The notes beneath the pieces are model-generated. The model ran no database searches and was not told the origin of the DNA. It saw nothing but the letters and a program-made list of their open reading frames with translations. Shown one piece after another: positions 18,353-28,832 of a DNA stretch of 64,000 nucleotides. The number at the start of each line of letters is the position of its first letter. The stretch's first letter is position 1. The position numbers and the translations under genes were made by a program. Source of the stretch: Pseudoduganella lutea (GTDB lineage: Bacteria > Pseudomonadota > Gammaproteobacteria > Burkholderiales > Burkholderiaceae_D); assembly GCF_004209755.1 (NCBI RefSeq), contig NZ_CP035913.1:5332001-5396000 (forward strand), in the 5' to 3' direction.

Positions 18353-21300
18353 ATGCGCCATACCCTTTCGCCGCTGTTGCTGGCTACCCTGCTGGCGGGC
18401 GCCTCCGCACATGCGGCGGCGGCCGGGGCGGCAACGCCTGACCAGCTCACGCTCTTCAAGAACCGCCCGGGCGCCGGCTTGCAGGTCACGATCGCGGATC
18501 CGGATAATGCCGTGCCGCTCGCCGGCAAGAGCACCGTCGTGCCGACATCGGGAAAACAGCCCGAAGCCGTCGTGCGTGGCGCGACCGGCAAGGTGGCGGG
18601 CCGCGATGCCCTCACGCTGGCCTGGCAAAAAACCTGGTATGCGAGCCTGCGCGTTGAACGTCCACATGGACACGCGCCCGTAGACCTGCGTCCCTATCTC
18701 GACAAGGGCATCGTTGCCTTCGACCTGAACGTCGTCGAGATGGCAAAGGGCGGCATCGACTTCAAGCTCGATTGCGGCAAGGATTGCGAGCGCAAGGTGC
18801 CGTATGTGCTGCCGGGCCGCGCCGCCGCGGGCCAGGGCTGGAAAAACGTGTCGTTCGCGGTGAGCTGCTTTGTCCGCGATGGCGATTTTTTTGAAACGGT
18901 CATGAAACCGTTTTCAGTGGAAGCGACGGGGCAGGGCGAAGTGGCCATCGCCAACGTGCGCATCCTGAAAACGGGCACGCCGAACACGTCGTGCCCCGAC
19001 TACAAAACCCGCTCCGTCACGCCCGAACCCCTGAACGAATCGTGGGCCATCGACTGGTGGATGCCGCGGCACGAGGAGAAGGTCAAGGACAACGCCCAGC
19101 GCCGCGCCAGCGGCACGCTGCCGCAACTGGTCTTCATCGGCGATTCGATCAGCGAAGGCTGGGCCAAGGAAGGCAAGGAAGAATTCGCGCGCCGCTACGC
19201 CCGCTACCACCCGATCAACCTGGGCTTCGGCGGCGACCGCACGGAAAACATCCTGTGGCGCGTGCAGCATGGCGAAGTCGATGGCCTCGACCCGAAAGTG
19301 GTCGTGCTGATGGCCGGCACCAACAACACGGGCAGCCGGCAGGAAGACCCGGCGACGACGGCGGCCGGCCTGCGCCGCGTCATCGACGAGCTGCAGGGCC
19401 GCCTGCCGAACGCGAAGATCCTGCTGCTGGGCGTGTTCCCGCGCGATGCGGCGGACAGCGCATCGCGCCGCATCAACAGCGCCATCAACGCGCGCATCGC
19501 GACATTCGCCGACAACCGCCGCGTATTCTTCGCCGACATCGGCAGCGCATTCCTCGACGAACAGGGCACGCTGTCGAAGGACATCATGCCCGACCTGCTG
19601 CACCCGAACGCGCGCGGCTATGAAATCTGGGGCAAGGCCATGGACCCGGTCCTGCAGCCCCTGCTGACCGGCTACCGGTGGGATAGCGTGGCCATCGGCG
19701 GCGGCGGTTTCGTCCCGGCCGTGATTCCAACCACGGAGAAGGGCGTCGTGTATGCGCGCACCGACGTCGGCGGCGCATACCGGTGGACGAACGACCGCTG
19801 GATGCCGCTGCTGGACTGGGTGTCGGAAGACCAGACCGGCCTGCTGGGCGTGGATTCGCTGGCGGTCGATCCGCGCGATCCTTCGAAGGTCTACCTGCTG
19901 GCCGGCATCGCGTACCACAATGGCGGGCGCTCGGCGATCCTGCGCTCGCGCGACTACGGCAAGACGTTCGCGATCACCGACGTGACCGCGCAGTTCAAGA
20001 CCCACGGCAATGGCGCGGGCCGCAACAACGGCGAGCGCCTGGCCGTCGATCCCGGCGCCGGCAACGTGCTGTACGTGGGCACGCGCGCCAATGGCCTGTT
20101 CTGGAGCAGCGATTTCGGCGCCACGTGGCAACGGCTGCCGGGCCTGGACGTGACGGGCACGCCGAACGGCGCCGGCATTGCCTTCGTTATCGCCGATCCC
20201 GCCAGCGTCAAGGATGGCGGCACGGCCCAGCGGCTGTTCGTCGGCGTGTCGCGCGCCGGCACGAATCTCTTCCGCAGCGACGACGGCGGCGCCACCTTCA
20301 CCCCGATGGATGCCACGCCGGATGGGCTGATGCCGCAACGCGCCGCACTCGACGGCGCCGGCCACCTTTACGTAACGTTCGCCAATGGCGCCGGGCCGCA
20401 CCCGCGCGGCGACGAAAAGATGGACCAGGGCGCCATCCGCAAGTATGGCATCGCACCGGGCTCCGGACAGGACGTCACGCCAAAGGGACCGCGCGCCGCG
20501 TATTCCGGCATCAGCGTGGACCGCAACGACCCGCGCCGTCTCATCGCATCGACCATCAGCCTGTACGCGCCGCAGAGCAGGGAGAAGGGTGCCGCGAAGG
20601 GCGACCGCTTCTACCTGTCCACCGATGGCGGCGCCACGTGGACCGACCTCGTTGCCCGTGGCTTCGCCATGGACGGTGCCGGCGTGCCATGGGTGAAGGG
20701 CCATGCAATCCACTGGGCCAGCACGATCGCCTTCGATCCGTTCGATCCGAAGGCCGCCTGGGTCACGTCCGGTAACGGCGTCTTCAGGACGTCGAACCTG
20801 GAGGCGGCACCCACCGTGTGGCGCTTCGACGTGAAGGGGCTGGAAGAAACGGTGCCGCTGGGCCTTGTCAGCCGCCCGGGCGCGCCGCTGGTGTCGACGA
20901 TCGGCGATTACGACGGATTCGTCCACGCAGACCTGAAACAGTATGGCCGCATCCACGAACCGCAGATGGGCACCACGTTCGGCCTCGCCTACGCCGCGCA
21001 GCAGCCGCAGGTGCTGGCGCGCGTCGGCAAATCGGTCTACGTGACGCGCGATGGCGGCGCCACGTGGCGCAAGGCCCGTGCAATCAACGGCACCAAGGGC
21101 CAGCTGGCGCTGTCGGCCGATGGCAAGACCCTGCTGCATGCGCCGGAAAGATCGCGTGTGACTTTCGTTTCGACAGACGATGGCGATTCGTGGACGGCCG
21201 CCAAAGGCATTGAAGGCGCGCGCCCCGTGGCCGACCCGGTCAATGCGAACCGCTTCTACGCCTACCAGGACGGCGCCTTCCTCGCCAGCCACGATGGCGG

Positions 21301-21721
21301 CCGCACGTTCGCCGTGAAAGCGCAGCTGCCAAAGGGCGGTTCCGATGTCGTGCGCGCCGCGCCCGGCCGCGGCGGGGACGTGTGGGTGGCGCTGAGAAAT
21401 GGCGGCCTGGCGCGTTCAACGGATGCCGGCGCCACGTTCGGGATGCTGGGCGGCGTCACGTACGCGGGCGCGGTCGGCTTCGGCAAGGCCGAGCGCGACG
21501 GTGCCTACCCGGCCGTGTATATCTGGGGCACGGTCGATGGCCAGCGCGGTATCTGGCGCTCGCTCGACGAGGGCCGCAACTGGGTGCGCATCAATGACGA
21601 CGCGCACCAGTACGGTGGCCCCGGCGACGGCCGCTTCATCGTCGGCGACATGAATGTGTTCGGCCGCGTCTACATGAGTACCGCCGGCCGCGGCATCGTT
21701 TATGGAGAGATCGCCCCATGA
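18353..21721 (+). CDS. Three-part fusion: ExoP-like domain, SGNH esterase, GH74 xyloglucanase
   Basis: A secreted 1122-residue enzyme that should both deacetylate and cut the xyloglucan backbone. After a signal peptide (about 1-22), residues about 30-205 resemble the ExoP-type galactose-binding-like domain usually found at the C-terminus of GH3 exoglucanases ([38 protein letters not shown]). Residues about 255-435 are an SGNH esterase: GDSISEGW with Ser265, [23 protein letters not shown], and [10 protein letters not shown] with Asp414 and His417. Residues 440-1122 are GH74: [27 protein letters not shown] with catalytic Asp about 471, GDYDGF near 851-856 with the second candidate Asp, and repeated Asp-box units (SxDxGxTW). 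Xyloglucan as substrate follows from GH74 and the neighbours. Its stop overlaps the GH95 start. Confidence 0.9.
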   Translation: MRHTLSPLLLATLLAGASAHAAAAGAATPDQLTLFKNRPGAGLQVTIADPDNAVPLAGKSTVVPTSGKQPEAVVRGATGKVAGRDALTLAWQKTWYASLRVERPHGHAPVDLRPYLDKGIVAFDLNVVEMAKGGIDFKLDCGKDCERKVPYVLPGRAAAGQGWKNVSFAVSCFVRDGDFFETVMKPFSVEATGQGEVAIANVRILKTGTPNTSCPDYKTRSVTPEPLNESWAIDWWMPRHEEKVKDNAQRRASGTLPQLVFIGDSISEGWAKEGKEEFARRYARYHPINLGFGGDRTENILWRVQHGEVDGLDPKVVVLMAGTNNTGSRQEDPATTAAGLRRVIDELQGRLPNAKILLLGVFPRDAADSASRRINSAINARIATFADNRRVFFADIGSAFLDEQGTLSKDIMPDLLHPNARGYEIWGKAMDPVLQPLLTGYRWDSVAIGGGGFVPAVIPTTEKGVVYARTDVGGAYRWTNDRWMPLLDWVSEDQTGLLGVDSLAVDPRDPSKVYLLAGIAYHNGGRSAILRSRDYGKTFAITDVTAQFKTHGNGAGRNNGERLAVDPGAGNVLYVGTRANGLFWSSDFGATWQRLPGLDVTGTPNGAGIAFVIADPASVKDGGTAQRLFVGVSRAGTNLFRSDDGGATFTPMDATPDGLMPQRAALDGAGHLYVTFANGAGPHPRGDEKMDQGAIRKYGIAPGSGQDVTPKGPRAAYSGISVDRNDPRRLIASTISLYAPQSREKGAAKGDRFYLSTDGGATWTDLVARGFAMDGAGVPWVKGHAIHWASTIAFDPFDPKAAWVTSGNGVFRTSNLEAAPTVWRFDVKGLEETVPLGLVSRPGAPLVSTIGDYDGFVHADLKQYGRIHEPQMGTTFGLAYAAQQPQVLARVGKSVYVTRDGGATWRKARAINGTKGQLALSADGKTLLHAPERSRVTFVSTDDGDSWTAAKGIEGARPVADPVNANRFYAYQDGAFLASHDGGRTFAVKAQLPKGGSDVVRAAPGRGGDVWVALRNGGLARSTDAGATFGMLGGVTYAGAVGFGKAERDGAYPAVYIWGTVDGQRGIWRSLDEGRNWVRINDDAHQYGGPGDGRFIVGDMNVFGRVYMSTAGRGIVYGEIAP

Positions 21722-24066
21722 TGCGGTTCGTCATCACCACTGTATTGTTCACGGCCGCCGCCGCCCAGGCTGCGCCGGACCTGACGCTGCGCTACGACCG
21801 GCCCGCCACGGACAACGCCGACGGCTGGGAGCGCGAGGCGCTGCCGGTCGGGAATGGCCGCATCGGCGCCATGGTGTTCGGCCAGCCGGGCCGCGAGCAC
21901 CTGCAATTCAATGACATCACGTTGTGGACGGGCGACGCAAGTTCGATGGGCGCGTTCCAGCCGTTCGGCGACCTGTATGTCGACCTGCCGGGCCACGCCA
22001 ACGCCACGGATTATTCGCGCACGCTGGACCTGGCGCGCGGCCTGCACACCGTCACGTACGTGCACAACGGCGTGCGCTACAAGCGCGAGACGATCGCCAG
22101 CCACCCGGCGGACGTGATCGTGCTGCGCCTGTCCGCCGACAAGCCTGGCGCCCACACGGGCGTGGTGCGGCTGACCGACCAGCATGGCGCGCACGTCAAT
22201 GCCTGGGGCAACCGCATCCACGCCACCGGCTCGCTGGCCGGCTTCGTGGTGCCGCGCGAGCGGGGCAACCAGTGGACGCCAGCCCAGCAGCCGCTGACCG
22301 GCAACCAGATGGATTACGCCGCCCAGGTGCAGGTGATCAACGAAGGCGGCAAGGTCACGATGGAAGGCGACACCGTGCGCTTCGAGAACGTCGACGCGCT
22401 GACGCTGGTGCTGGGCGCCGGCACCAGCTATGTGCGCGACGGCAGCGTGAACTTCCAGGGCGCACACCCGCTGGCGCGCGTCACCGCGCAAGTGGACCGC
22501 GCGGCCGCACGTCCATGGTCCGCTTTGCAGGTCGAACAGGAAAACGATTTCAAGAGTTTGTTCGGCCGCCTGGACCTCGACGTGGGCCGCGCCGGCGACG
22601 ACCGCCGCGCGCTGACGACGGACCGCCGCCTGGCCGCGTACACGCAGCACGGCAACGACCCGGAACTGGAAGCGCAAGTGTTCCAGTATGGCCGTTACCT
22701 GCTGATCGGCAGCTCGCGCGGCCCGCTGCCGGCGAACCTGCAGGGCCTGTGGAACAACAGCCTCACGCCGCCGTGGAACGCCGACTACCACACGAACATC
22801 AACATCCAGATGAATTACTGGCCGGCGGAAACGGCCAACCTGTCCGAGCTGGCGCAGCCGCTGTTCGGCTTCGTCGAATCGATGGTGCCGTCGTACCGCC
22901 GCCTCGTGGCCGAAAGCGCCGCAAATCCATCGCGCGACGTGGAGGATGGGCAAGTCGTTGAAACCTTCCTGCGCAAGGACGGCAAGCCGGTGCGCGGCTG
23001 GACCGTGCGCACGGAAACCAACCCGTTCGGCCACATGCGGTGGAAGTGGAACAAGACGGCCAACGCCTGGTACGCGCAGCACTTCTGGGAACACTACGCG
23101 TTCACGCGCAACAAAGTTTTCCTGCAAGAGGTGGCCTACCCGCTGATGAAGGAAGTGAGCCAGTTCTGGCTCGACTACCTGAAGGCGCTGCCCGACGGCA
23201 CGCTGGTGGCGCCGAACGGCTGGTCGCCCGAACACGGCCCGGTGGAAGATGGCGTGACCTACGACCAGCAGATCGTGTGGGACCTGTTCCAGAACACGGT
23301 GGAAGCGGCGACCGAACTGAAGACGGATGCGGCGTTTGCCCGCCAGGTGGCCGCCGCGCGCGACCGCCTGGCCGCGCCAAAGGTGGGCAGCTGGGGCCAG
23401 TTGCTGGAATGGCGGGAAGAAAAGAAGGACCCGATCCTCGACACCCGGAACGACAACCACCGCCACGTGTCGCACCTGTTCGGCGTGTTCCCCGGCAGGC
23501 AGATCACCCCGGCCCGCACGCCGGTGCTGGCCGAAGCGGCCCGCGTATCGCTGGCGGCGCGCGGCGACGCCGGCACCGGCTGGTCGATGGCCTGGAAGGC
23601 CGCGTTCTGGGCCCGCTTGGGCGACGGCGACAAAGCCCATACAATGCTGCGCGGCGTGATCGCCACCCCTGGCGCACGGGCGCAAGAGCACAAGCCGGGC
23701 ACTGAGGAAAACACGGCCGGCGGCATGTATCCGAACCTGCTGGACGCGCACCCGCCGTTCCAGATCGACGGCAATTTCGGCACCACCGCGGCCATCTGCG
23801 AAATGCTGCTGCAGTCGCACGACGGCGTGCTGCACCTGCTGCCGGCATTGCCCGCGGCGTGGAAAAACGGTTCGGTCGCGGGCCTGCGCGCGCGCGGCGG
23901 ATATGAAGTGGACATGACGTGGCGCGACGGGCAGGTGACGTCGGCGACCGTCAAGGCGAAACCGGGCAACGGGACCGGCACCGTGCGCGTGCGCACGGGT
24001 GCGAAGACCGTGATTTTGAAACTGAAACAAGGTGAGGCAAGGGCGCTCGACGCGCAACTGCGCTGA
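21718..24066 (+). CDS. GH95 alpha-L-fucosidase
   Basis: Inverting fucosidase expected to remove alpha-1,2-linked fucose from galactosyl side chains of fucogalactoxyloglucan. The 782-residue protein has a signal peptide ending near AAAAQA. An N-terminal beta domain follows ([26 protein letters not shown]), then an alpha/alpha barrel. Family residues are visible: the Asn pair in [11 protein letters not shown] (about 360), the acid Glu in SPEHGP (about 503), and Asp in QIDGNFG (about 682). The start overlaps the GH74-fusion stop (ATGATG), indicating coupled translation. Some GH95 members act on L-galactose instead; the xyloglucan context favours fucose. Confidence 0.93.
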   Translation: MMRFVITTVLFTAAAAQAAPDLTLRYDRPATDNADGWEREALPVGNGRIGAMVFGQPGREHLQFNDITLWTGDASSMGAFQPFGDLYVDLPGHANATDYSRTLDLARGLHTVTYVHNGVRYKRETIASHPADVIVLRLSADKPGAHTGVVRLTDQHGAHVNAWGNRIHATGSLAGFVVPRERGNQWTPAQQPLTGNQMDYAAQVQVINEGGKVTMEGDTVRFENVDALTLVLGAGTSYVRDGSVNFQGAHPLARVTAQVDRAAARPWSALQVEQENDFKSLFGRLDLDVGRAGDDRRALTTDRRLAAYTQHGNDPELEAQVFQYGRYLLIGSSRGPLPANLQGLWNNSLTPPWNADYHTNINIQMNYWPAETANLSELAQPLFGFVESMVPSYRRLVAESAANPSRDVEDGQVVETFLRKDGKPVRGWTVRTETNPFGHMRWKWNKTANAWYAQHFWEHYAFTRNKVFLQEVAYPLMKEVSQFWLDYLKALPDGTLVAPNGWSPEHGPVEDGVTYDQQIVWDLFQNTVEAATELKTDAAFARQVAAARDRLAAPKVGSWGQLLEWREEKKDPILDTRNDNHRHVSHLFGVFPGRQITPARTPVLAEAARVSLAARGDAGTGWSMAWKAAFWARLGDGDKAHTMLRGVIATPGARAQEHKPGTEENTAGGMYPNLLDAHPPFQIDGNFGTTAAICEMLLQSHDGVLHLLPALPAAWKNGSVAGLRARGGYEVDMTWRDGQVTSATVKAKPGNGTGTVRVRTGAKTVILKLKQGEARALDAQLR

Positions 24067-24124
24067 CGACGCCCGCCACCGCCCTGTCGGTGGCCCGGAC
24101 AATATTATTTTCAAGGAGATGCAG

Positions 24125-27100
24125 GTGAATCAATTCAAGCTCAACGCAATGGCGCTGGCAGCGGCGCAGATCGCGTTCATGGCCGGCGCGGCCCATGCGC
24201 AGACCGCCGATACCGGCACGGGCGCCAATACGGCGACGGTCGTCGTCACTGGCCAGCGCGCCTCGCTGGAAAACGCCCAGAAGATCAAGCAGAACTCGGA
24301 CGAGATCGTCGATTCGATCGTGGCCGCCGATATCGGCAAGCTGCCCGACAAATCGGTCACCGAGGTACTGCAGCGCGTGGTCGGCGTGACGATCGACCGC
24401 ACGATGTCGCGTTCCGACCCGGAACACTATTCCGTCGAAGGTTCCGGTGTGTCGATCCGAGGCCTGTCATGGGTGCGCTCGGAACTGAATGGCCGCGATT
24501 CGTTCTCGGCCAACGGTGGCCGTTCGCTGAACTTCGAGGACGTGCCGCCGGAACTGATGGCCGGCGTGGATATCTACAAGAACCCGTCCGCCGAGCAGAT
24601 CGAAGGCGGCATCGGGGGCCTGGTCAACCTGCGCACGGCGCTGCCGTTCGACTTCAAGGGCCGCAAGGTCGCACTGTCGGCCTCCACTACCTACTCGGAA
24701 CTGAAGGGTGGCAAATGGTCGCCTTCCGCATCGATCCTGTTGTCCGACCGCTGGAAGACGGGTCTGGGCGAGTTCGGCGTGCTGGTCGACTTCGCGCACT
24801 CCGAGAGCGGCACCCGCACCGACGGGTTCCAGGTCGAGCCGTACTACCCGCGCGACAATATCGTTGCAGGGCGCACCGTGTGGATTCCGAAGGGCGCGCA
24901 ATGGCGCACGCTGAACTTCAACCGCGAACGCCAGGGCCTGTACGGCGCGCTGCAGTGGAAGAAGGATGCCAACCTGCGTTCGCACGTCACGTTCTTCAAG
25001 TCGAAGTACGACATGCAGTGGGACGAGAATGCGATCTTCGCCGCTTCGAATCCGTATAACTTCCAGGTCAGCCCGGACGCGACGTGGGGCGCCAATGGCC
25101 AGTTCCTGACCGGCACGTTCGCCTCGCCGGCCGACGGCGGCATCGACTATGGCGCCGACACGCGCGTGGCGAGCCGCAAATCCGACACCACCGACATTTC
25201 CTGGAACGTGGAATGGCGCGTGGGCGACAGCTGGACGTTTACGTCCGATCTGCAGCGCATCAAGGCCAAGAGCAACGGCTTCGATTCCACCGTGGCCACC
25301 GCGGTAAAAATGCCGACGCAGACCCTGGACCTGACCGGCGACCGGCCGAACCTGATCTTCAACGATGCCCAGCGCGCGCACCTGGCCAACGCGGGCAACT
25401 ACTACTGGAACTTCACGCAGGAACACCTGGACCAGAGCGAGTCCGAGTCGAAGGCACTGAAGCTGGACGCCAAGTACACGTTCGAGAACCCGGTGCTGCG
25501 CGACCTGCGCTTCGGCGTGCGCTTCACGAAGCGCGACGCCACCACCGAGCTGTCGAACCCCGACTACCACTGGGCGGCTGTCACGGCGCCGTGGATGGGC
25601 ACGTCGATCAGCAAGCTGGCCTACCTGTCGGACCCGCGCTTCGGCGGCAATACCTACCTGGGCACGTTCGACAACTTCTTCAACGGCAAGGCCAGCGTGC
25701 CGTCCGTCGTGTTCCCGAACGTGTCGGTGGCCACCGGCTTCCCGCAAAGCTACGCAGCGCTGCACGAGTACTACCAGATCCTGTGCCGCGAGGCGGCCGC
25801 GAATGCGGGCACGGCGCCGAACTGCTCGCCATGGACACCCGCTGCGTTCGGCGGCAATCCGTCGGGCATCAACGAGCAGTCGGAAAAGACCAAGGCCTTC
25901 TATACACAGCTGCGCTTCGGCTGGGATGACCTGAAGATGCCGATCGACGGCAACGTGGGCGTGCGCTACGTGAAGACGGAGATGGATGCGAACGGCTACA
26001 CGGTGTTCAACAACACCAGCGCCGTGGTCAATCCGCCGCAGACGCTCACCGGCGTGCCGATTCCAAACATCCCCGCCTACTCGGCCGGCAGGGACTACCA
26101 GAACTCGTACAGCAACGTGCTGCCGAGCCTGAACCTGCGCCTGAAGGCACGAGACGACCTGCAATTCCGCTTCGCGCTGGCCCGTGCCATCTCGCGGCCG
26201 GACTTCTCGCAGCTGCAGGGCTACACGACCCTGTCGCAATCGACGGACACGACGACGACCATCTTCCCCGACCGTCCGTCCAACACGAACGTGAACAGCG
26301 TGTCGCAGACGGGCGAAGGCAAGGGCAACCCGATGCTCAAGCCGATCAAGTCCGACCAGCTGGACCTGACGGGCGAATGGTACTTCGGCAAATCGAGCTC
26401 GATCACGCTGGCCATGTTCCACAAGCGGCTGAAGGACATCATCGTCAACCAGACGTACCAGTACGCGCTGCCGGACGTGAATGGCCGCATGTACAACTTC
26501 AACGTCACCGCGCCGGTGAATGGCGCGTCTGGCCGGGCCACCGGTTTCGAGGTCGCCTACCAGCAGTACTTCGACAAGCTGCCGGGCGCCTGGGCCGGCA
26601 TCGGCGTGCAGGCCAACTACACTTACGTGGACAGCAACACGAAGCTGTCGACCAGCACGTTCACCGCCTACTGCAGCGGTGGCAATAACGTGGCGAACGT
26701 CAACCTGAACCAGAACGGCTGCGACACCAACGGCCAGTCCTTCGGCGACCTGCCGCTGCAATACCTGTCGAAAAACGCCTACAACCTGGCGCTGCTGTAC
26801 GACTACGGCAAGTGGTCGGCGCGCGCGGCATGGAGCTGGCGCTCGAAGAACCTGCAGGGCGTGAACGTGAACGGCACGCGCGGCGGCGACGGTACGGACA
26901 CCAATCCGAACAGCGCCACCCCGGGCGCCACCAACATCGGCTGGGCACTGCCGACGTGGGCGGACGACTACGGCCAGCTCGATGCTTCCGTGTCCTACCA
27001 GTTCAACGAGCGCATGCAGATCGTCGTCGATGGTTCGAACCTGACCGACTCGAAGTACAAGCAGCTGATGCAGCAGGGGATCGGCATGATGGGCCGCGCA

Positions 27101-27151
27101 TGGTTCGTCTCCGGCCCACGCTATTCCGCGAAACTGAACTACTCGTTCTGA
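24125..27151 (+). CDS. TonB-dependent receptor of the xyloglucan locus
   Basis: Outer-membrane importer, presumably for xyloglucan oligosaccharides cut by the GH74 enzyme. GTG 24125 is chosen because AAGGAG sits six bases upstream and the next residues form a signal peptide ending at AAHAQ; an ATG six bases earlier is possible. The 1008-residue protein has a short linker, a TonB-box-like VVVTGQRASL, a plug with KLPDKSVTEVLQRVVGV and a long barrel ending in a phenylalanine. It is only distantly related to the tandem pair at 4645-10957. It lies between GH95 and GH35 in one operon, the same partnership seen in Cellvibrio-type xyloglucan loci. No SusD-like gene is nearby. Confidence 0.93.
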   Translation: MNQFKLNAMALAAAQIAFMAGAAHAQTADTGTGANTATVVVTGQRASLENAQKIKQNSDEIVDSIVAADIGKLPDKSVTEVLQRVVGVTIDRTMSRSDPEHYSVEGSGVSIRGLSWVRSELNGRDSFSANGGRSLNFEDVPPELMAGVDIYKNPSAEQIEGGIGGLVNLRTALPFDFKGRKVALSASTTYSELKGGKWSPSASILLSDRWKTGLGEFGVLVDFAHSESGTRTDGFQVEPYYPRDNIVAGRTVWIPKGAQWRTLNFNRERQGLYGALQWKKDANLRSHVTFFKSKYDMQWDENAIFAASNPYNFQVSPDATWGANGQFLTGTFASPADGGIDYGADTRVASRKSDTTDISWNVEWRVGDSWTFTSDLQRIKAKSNGFDSTVATAVKMPTQTLDLTGDRPNLIFNDAQRAHLANAGNYYWNFTQEHLDQSESESKALKLDAKYTFENPVLRDLRFGVRFTKRDATTELSNPDYHWAAVTAPWMGTSISKLAYLSDPRFGGNTYLGTFDNFFNGKASVPSVVFPNVSVATGFPQSYAALHEYYQILCREAAANAGTAPNCSPWTPAAFGGNPSGINEQSEKTKAFYTQLRFGWDDLKMPIDGNVGVRYVKTEMDANGYTVFNNTSAVVNPPQTLTGVPIPNIPAYSAGRDYQNSYSNVLPSLNLRLKARDDLQFRFALARAISRPDFSQLQGYTTLSQSTDTTTTIFPDRPSNTNVNSVSQTGEGKGNPMLKPIKSDQLDLTGEWYFGKSSSITLAMFHKRLKDIIVNQTYQYALPDVNGRMYNFNVTAPVNGASGRATGFEVAYQQYFDKLPGAWAGIGVQANYTYVDSNTKLSTSTFTAYCSGGNNVANVNLNQNGCDTNGQSFGDLPLQYLSKNAYNLALLYDYGKWSARAAWSWRSKNLQGVNVNGTRGGDGTDTNPNSATPGATNIGWALPTWADDYGQLDASVSYQFNERMQIVVDGSNLTDSKYKQLMQQGIGMMGRAWFVSGPRYSAKLNYSF

Positions 27152-27161
27152 TAGGGAGTCG

Positions 27162-28832
27162 ATGAAAACCGCCAAGCAGATTTTCTTGAAGAGCTTGCTG
27201 GCCGGTGCGTGCGCGATGGCGATGGCGGCTTCGGCCACCATTGCCGGCGAACTGCCGCGCGTCGTGTCGAAGGATGGCCGCCACGCGCTGATGGTCGATG
27301 GCGCGCCATACCTGATCCTGGGTGCGCAGGCGCACAACTCCAGCAACTACCCGAAGGCGTTGCCGCAGGTGTGGGCCGCGGTTGCCGACGCGCAGGCCAA
27401 TACGCTGGAAATCCCGATCGCGTGGGAGCAGGTCGAACCTGTCGAGGGCAAGTTCGATTTCAGCTTCGTCGACACGCTCGTGAAGGAAGCGCGCGACAAG
27501 GACGTGCGCCTGGTGCTGCTGTGGTTCGGCACCTGGAAGAACACCGCGCCGGCCTACCTGCCGGAGTGGGTCAAGTTCGACAACAAGCGCTTCCCGCGCA
27601 TGGTGGACGAGAAGGGCAAGAGCAGCTACAGCCATTCGCCCCATGCCGTTGAAACGCTGAAGGCCGACAAGCGCGCGTTCGTGGAGTTCATGAAGCACCT
27701 GAAGGCCATCGATGGCGACCGGCAGACCGTCATCATGGTGCAGGTGCAGAATGAAGTGGGCACCTACGGCCTGGTGCGCGACCACAGCCCGGCCGCGCAG
27801 AAGGCGTTCAACGCGCCGGTCCCGGCCGCCGTGCTGGCGAAGCAGAAGTCCCCTCGCAGTTCGTCAAACACCTTGGGTAAGCGCTCTGGCACATGGAAGG
27901 AAGTCTACGGCGATTACGCGGACCAGTACTTCCATACGTGGGCCGTGGCGAACTACATCGAGGAGATCGCCAAGGCCGGCCGCGCCGTCTACGACCTGCC
28001 GATGTTCGTCAACAACGCGCTGCGCGATCCGGTGGAACCGCTGGCGCCATGGAAGGGCAACTTCGCCAGCGGCGGCCCGACCTACGACGTGCTGGGCATC
28101 TACGAAGGCGCCGCGCCGCACATCGACGTGGCCGGCCCGGACATCTACCTGCACGAATCCGACAAGATCGCAAAAACGCTGGAGCAGTTCCACACGAAGG
28201 ACAATCCGCTGTTCGTGCCGGAAATCGGCAACTCGGAAGACTTCGCACGGGTGGCCTACGCCGTGTTCGGCCAGGGCGGCATCGGCTTCGCGCCGTTCGG
28301 CATCGATTATTTCGCGTTCTCCAACTACCCGCTGGGCTCGAAGGCGACCGACAAGACGATGACCGAGCCGTTCGGCAAGGTGTACGGCGCGTTCCGGCCG
28401 ATGATGCGCGAGTGGGCGAAGTGGGGCTTTGAAGGCCGCACCCGCGGCGTGTTCGAACATGACGACCGCAAGCCGCAGGATATCGCGCTGAACGGCTGGA
28501 AGGCGACGGTCAGCTTCCGCCAGCGACAGTTCGGCGACTCGATGGAAAAGAACGATCCGGTCGAAGGCACGGAAAAGCCGAACGGTGGCCTGGCCATCGC
28601 GCAGATCGCCGACAACGAGTTCATCGTCGTCGCGCAGAACGCGCGCATCAAGTTCGACCCGGCCGGCCGCAATGCCGGCAAGCCGTCGATGTATGCGCGC
28701 GTGGAGGAGGGGCAGTATGCGAATGGCAAGTGGGTGATGGAACGCGTGTGGAACGGCGACCAGACCGACTATGGCCTGAACTTCGGCGTCAAGCCTTTCG
28801 TACTCAAAATCAAACTGGGGACCTATCAATGA
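27162..28832 (+). CDS. GH35 beta-galactosidase with DUF5597-type C-terminal domain (Bgl35A-like)
   Basis: Periplasmic or outer-surface exo-beta-galactosidase that should strip galactose from xyloglucan oligosaccharides. The 556-residue protein has a signal peptide (about 1-28). The catalytic barrel contains TLEIPIAWEQVEPVEGKFDF, the acid/base Glu in VQVQNEVGTYG (about 196), and the nucleophile Glu in FVPEIGNS (about 352). A beta-rich C-terminal domain follows (from about 390). The size and domain order match the compact GH35 subgroup known from the xyloglucan locus of Cellvibrio japonicus, unlike the large GH35 proteins at both ends of this window. It starts ten bases after the receptor stop and overlaps the GH31 start by ATGA. 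Confidence 0.93.
   Translation: MKTAKQIFLKSLLAGACAMAMAASATIAGELPRVVSKDGRHALMVDGAPYLILGAQAHNSSNYPKALPQVWAAVADAQANTLEIPIAWEQVEPVEGKFDFSFVDTLVKEARDKDVRLVLLWFGTWKNTAPAYLPEWVKFDNKRFPRMVDEKGKSSYSHSPHAVETLKADKRAFVEFMKHLKAIDGDRQTVIMVQVQNEVGTYGLVRDHSPAAQKAFNAPVPAAVLAKQKSPRSSSNTLGKRSGTWKEVYGDYADQYFHTWAVANYIEEIAKAGRAVYDLPMFVNNALRDPVEPLAPWKGNFASGGPTYDVLGIYEGAAPHIDVAGPDIYLHESDKIAKTLEQFHTKDNPLFVPEIGNSEDFARVAYAVFGQGGIGFAPFGIDYFAFSNYPLGSKATDKTMTEPFGKVYGAFRPMMREWAKWGFEGRTRGVFEHDDRKPQDIALNGWKATVSFRQRQFGDSMEKNDPVEGTEKPNGGLAIAQIADNEFIVVAQNARIKFDPAGRNAGKPSMYARVEEGQYANGKWVMERVWNGDQTDYGLNFGVKPFVLKIKLGTYQ

Noticed and set aside
24125..27151. SusC/SusD-type Bacteroidetes system
   Set aside because: No SusD-like lipoprotein accompanies any of the five receptors, and gene style and regulators are proteobacterial.
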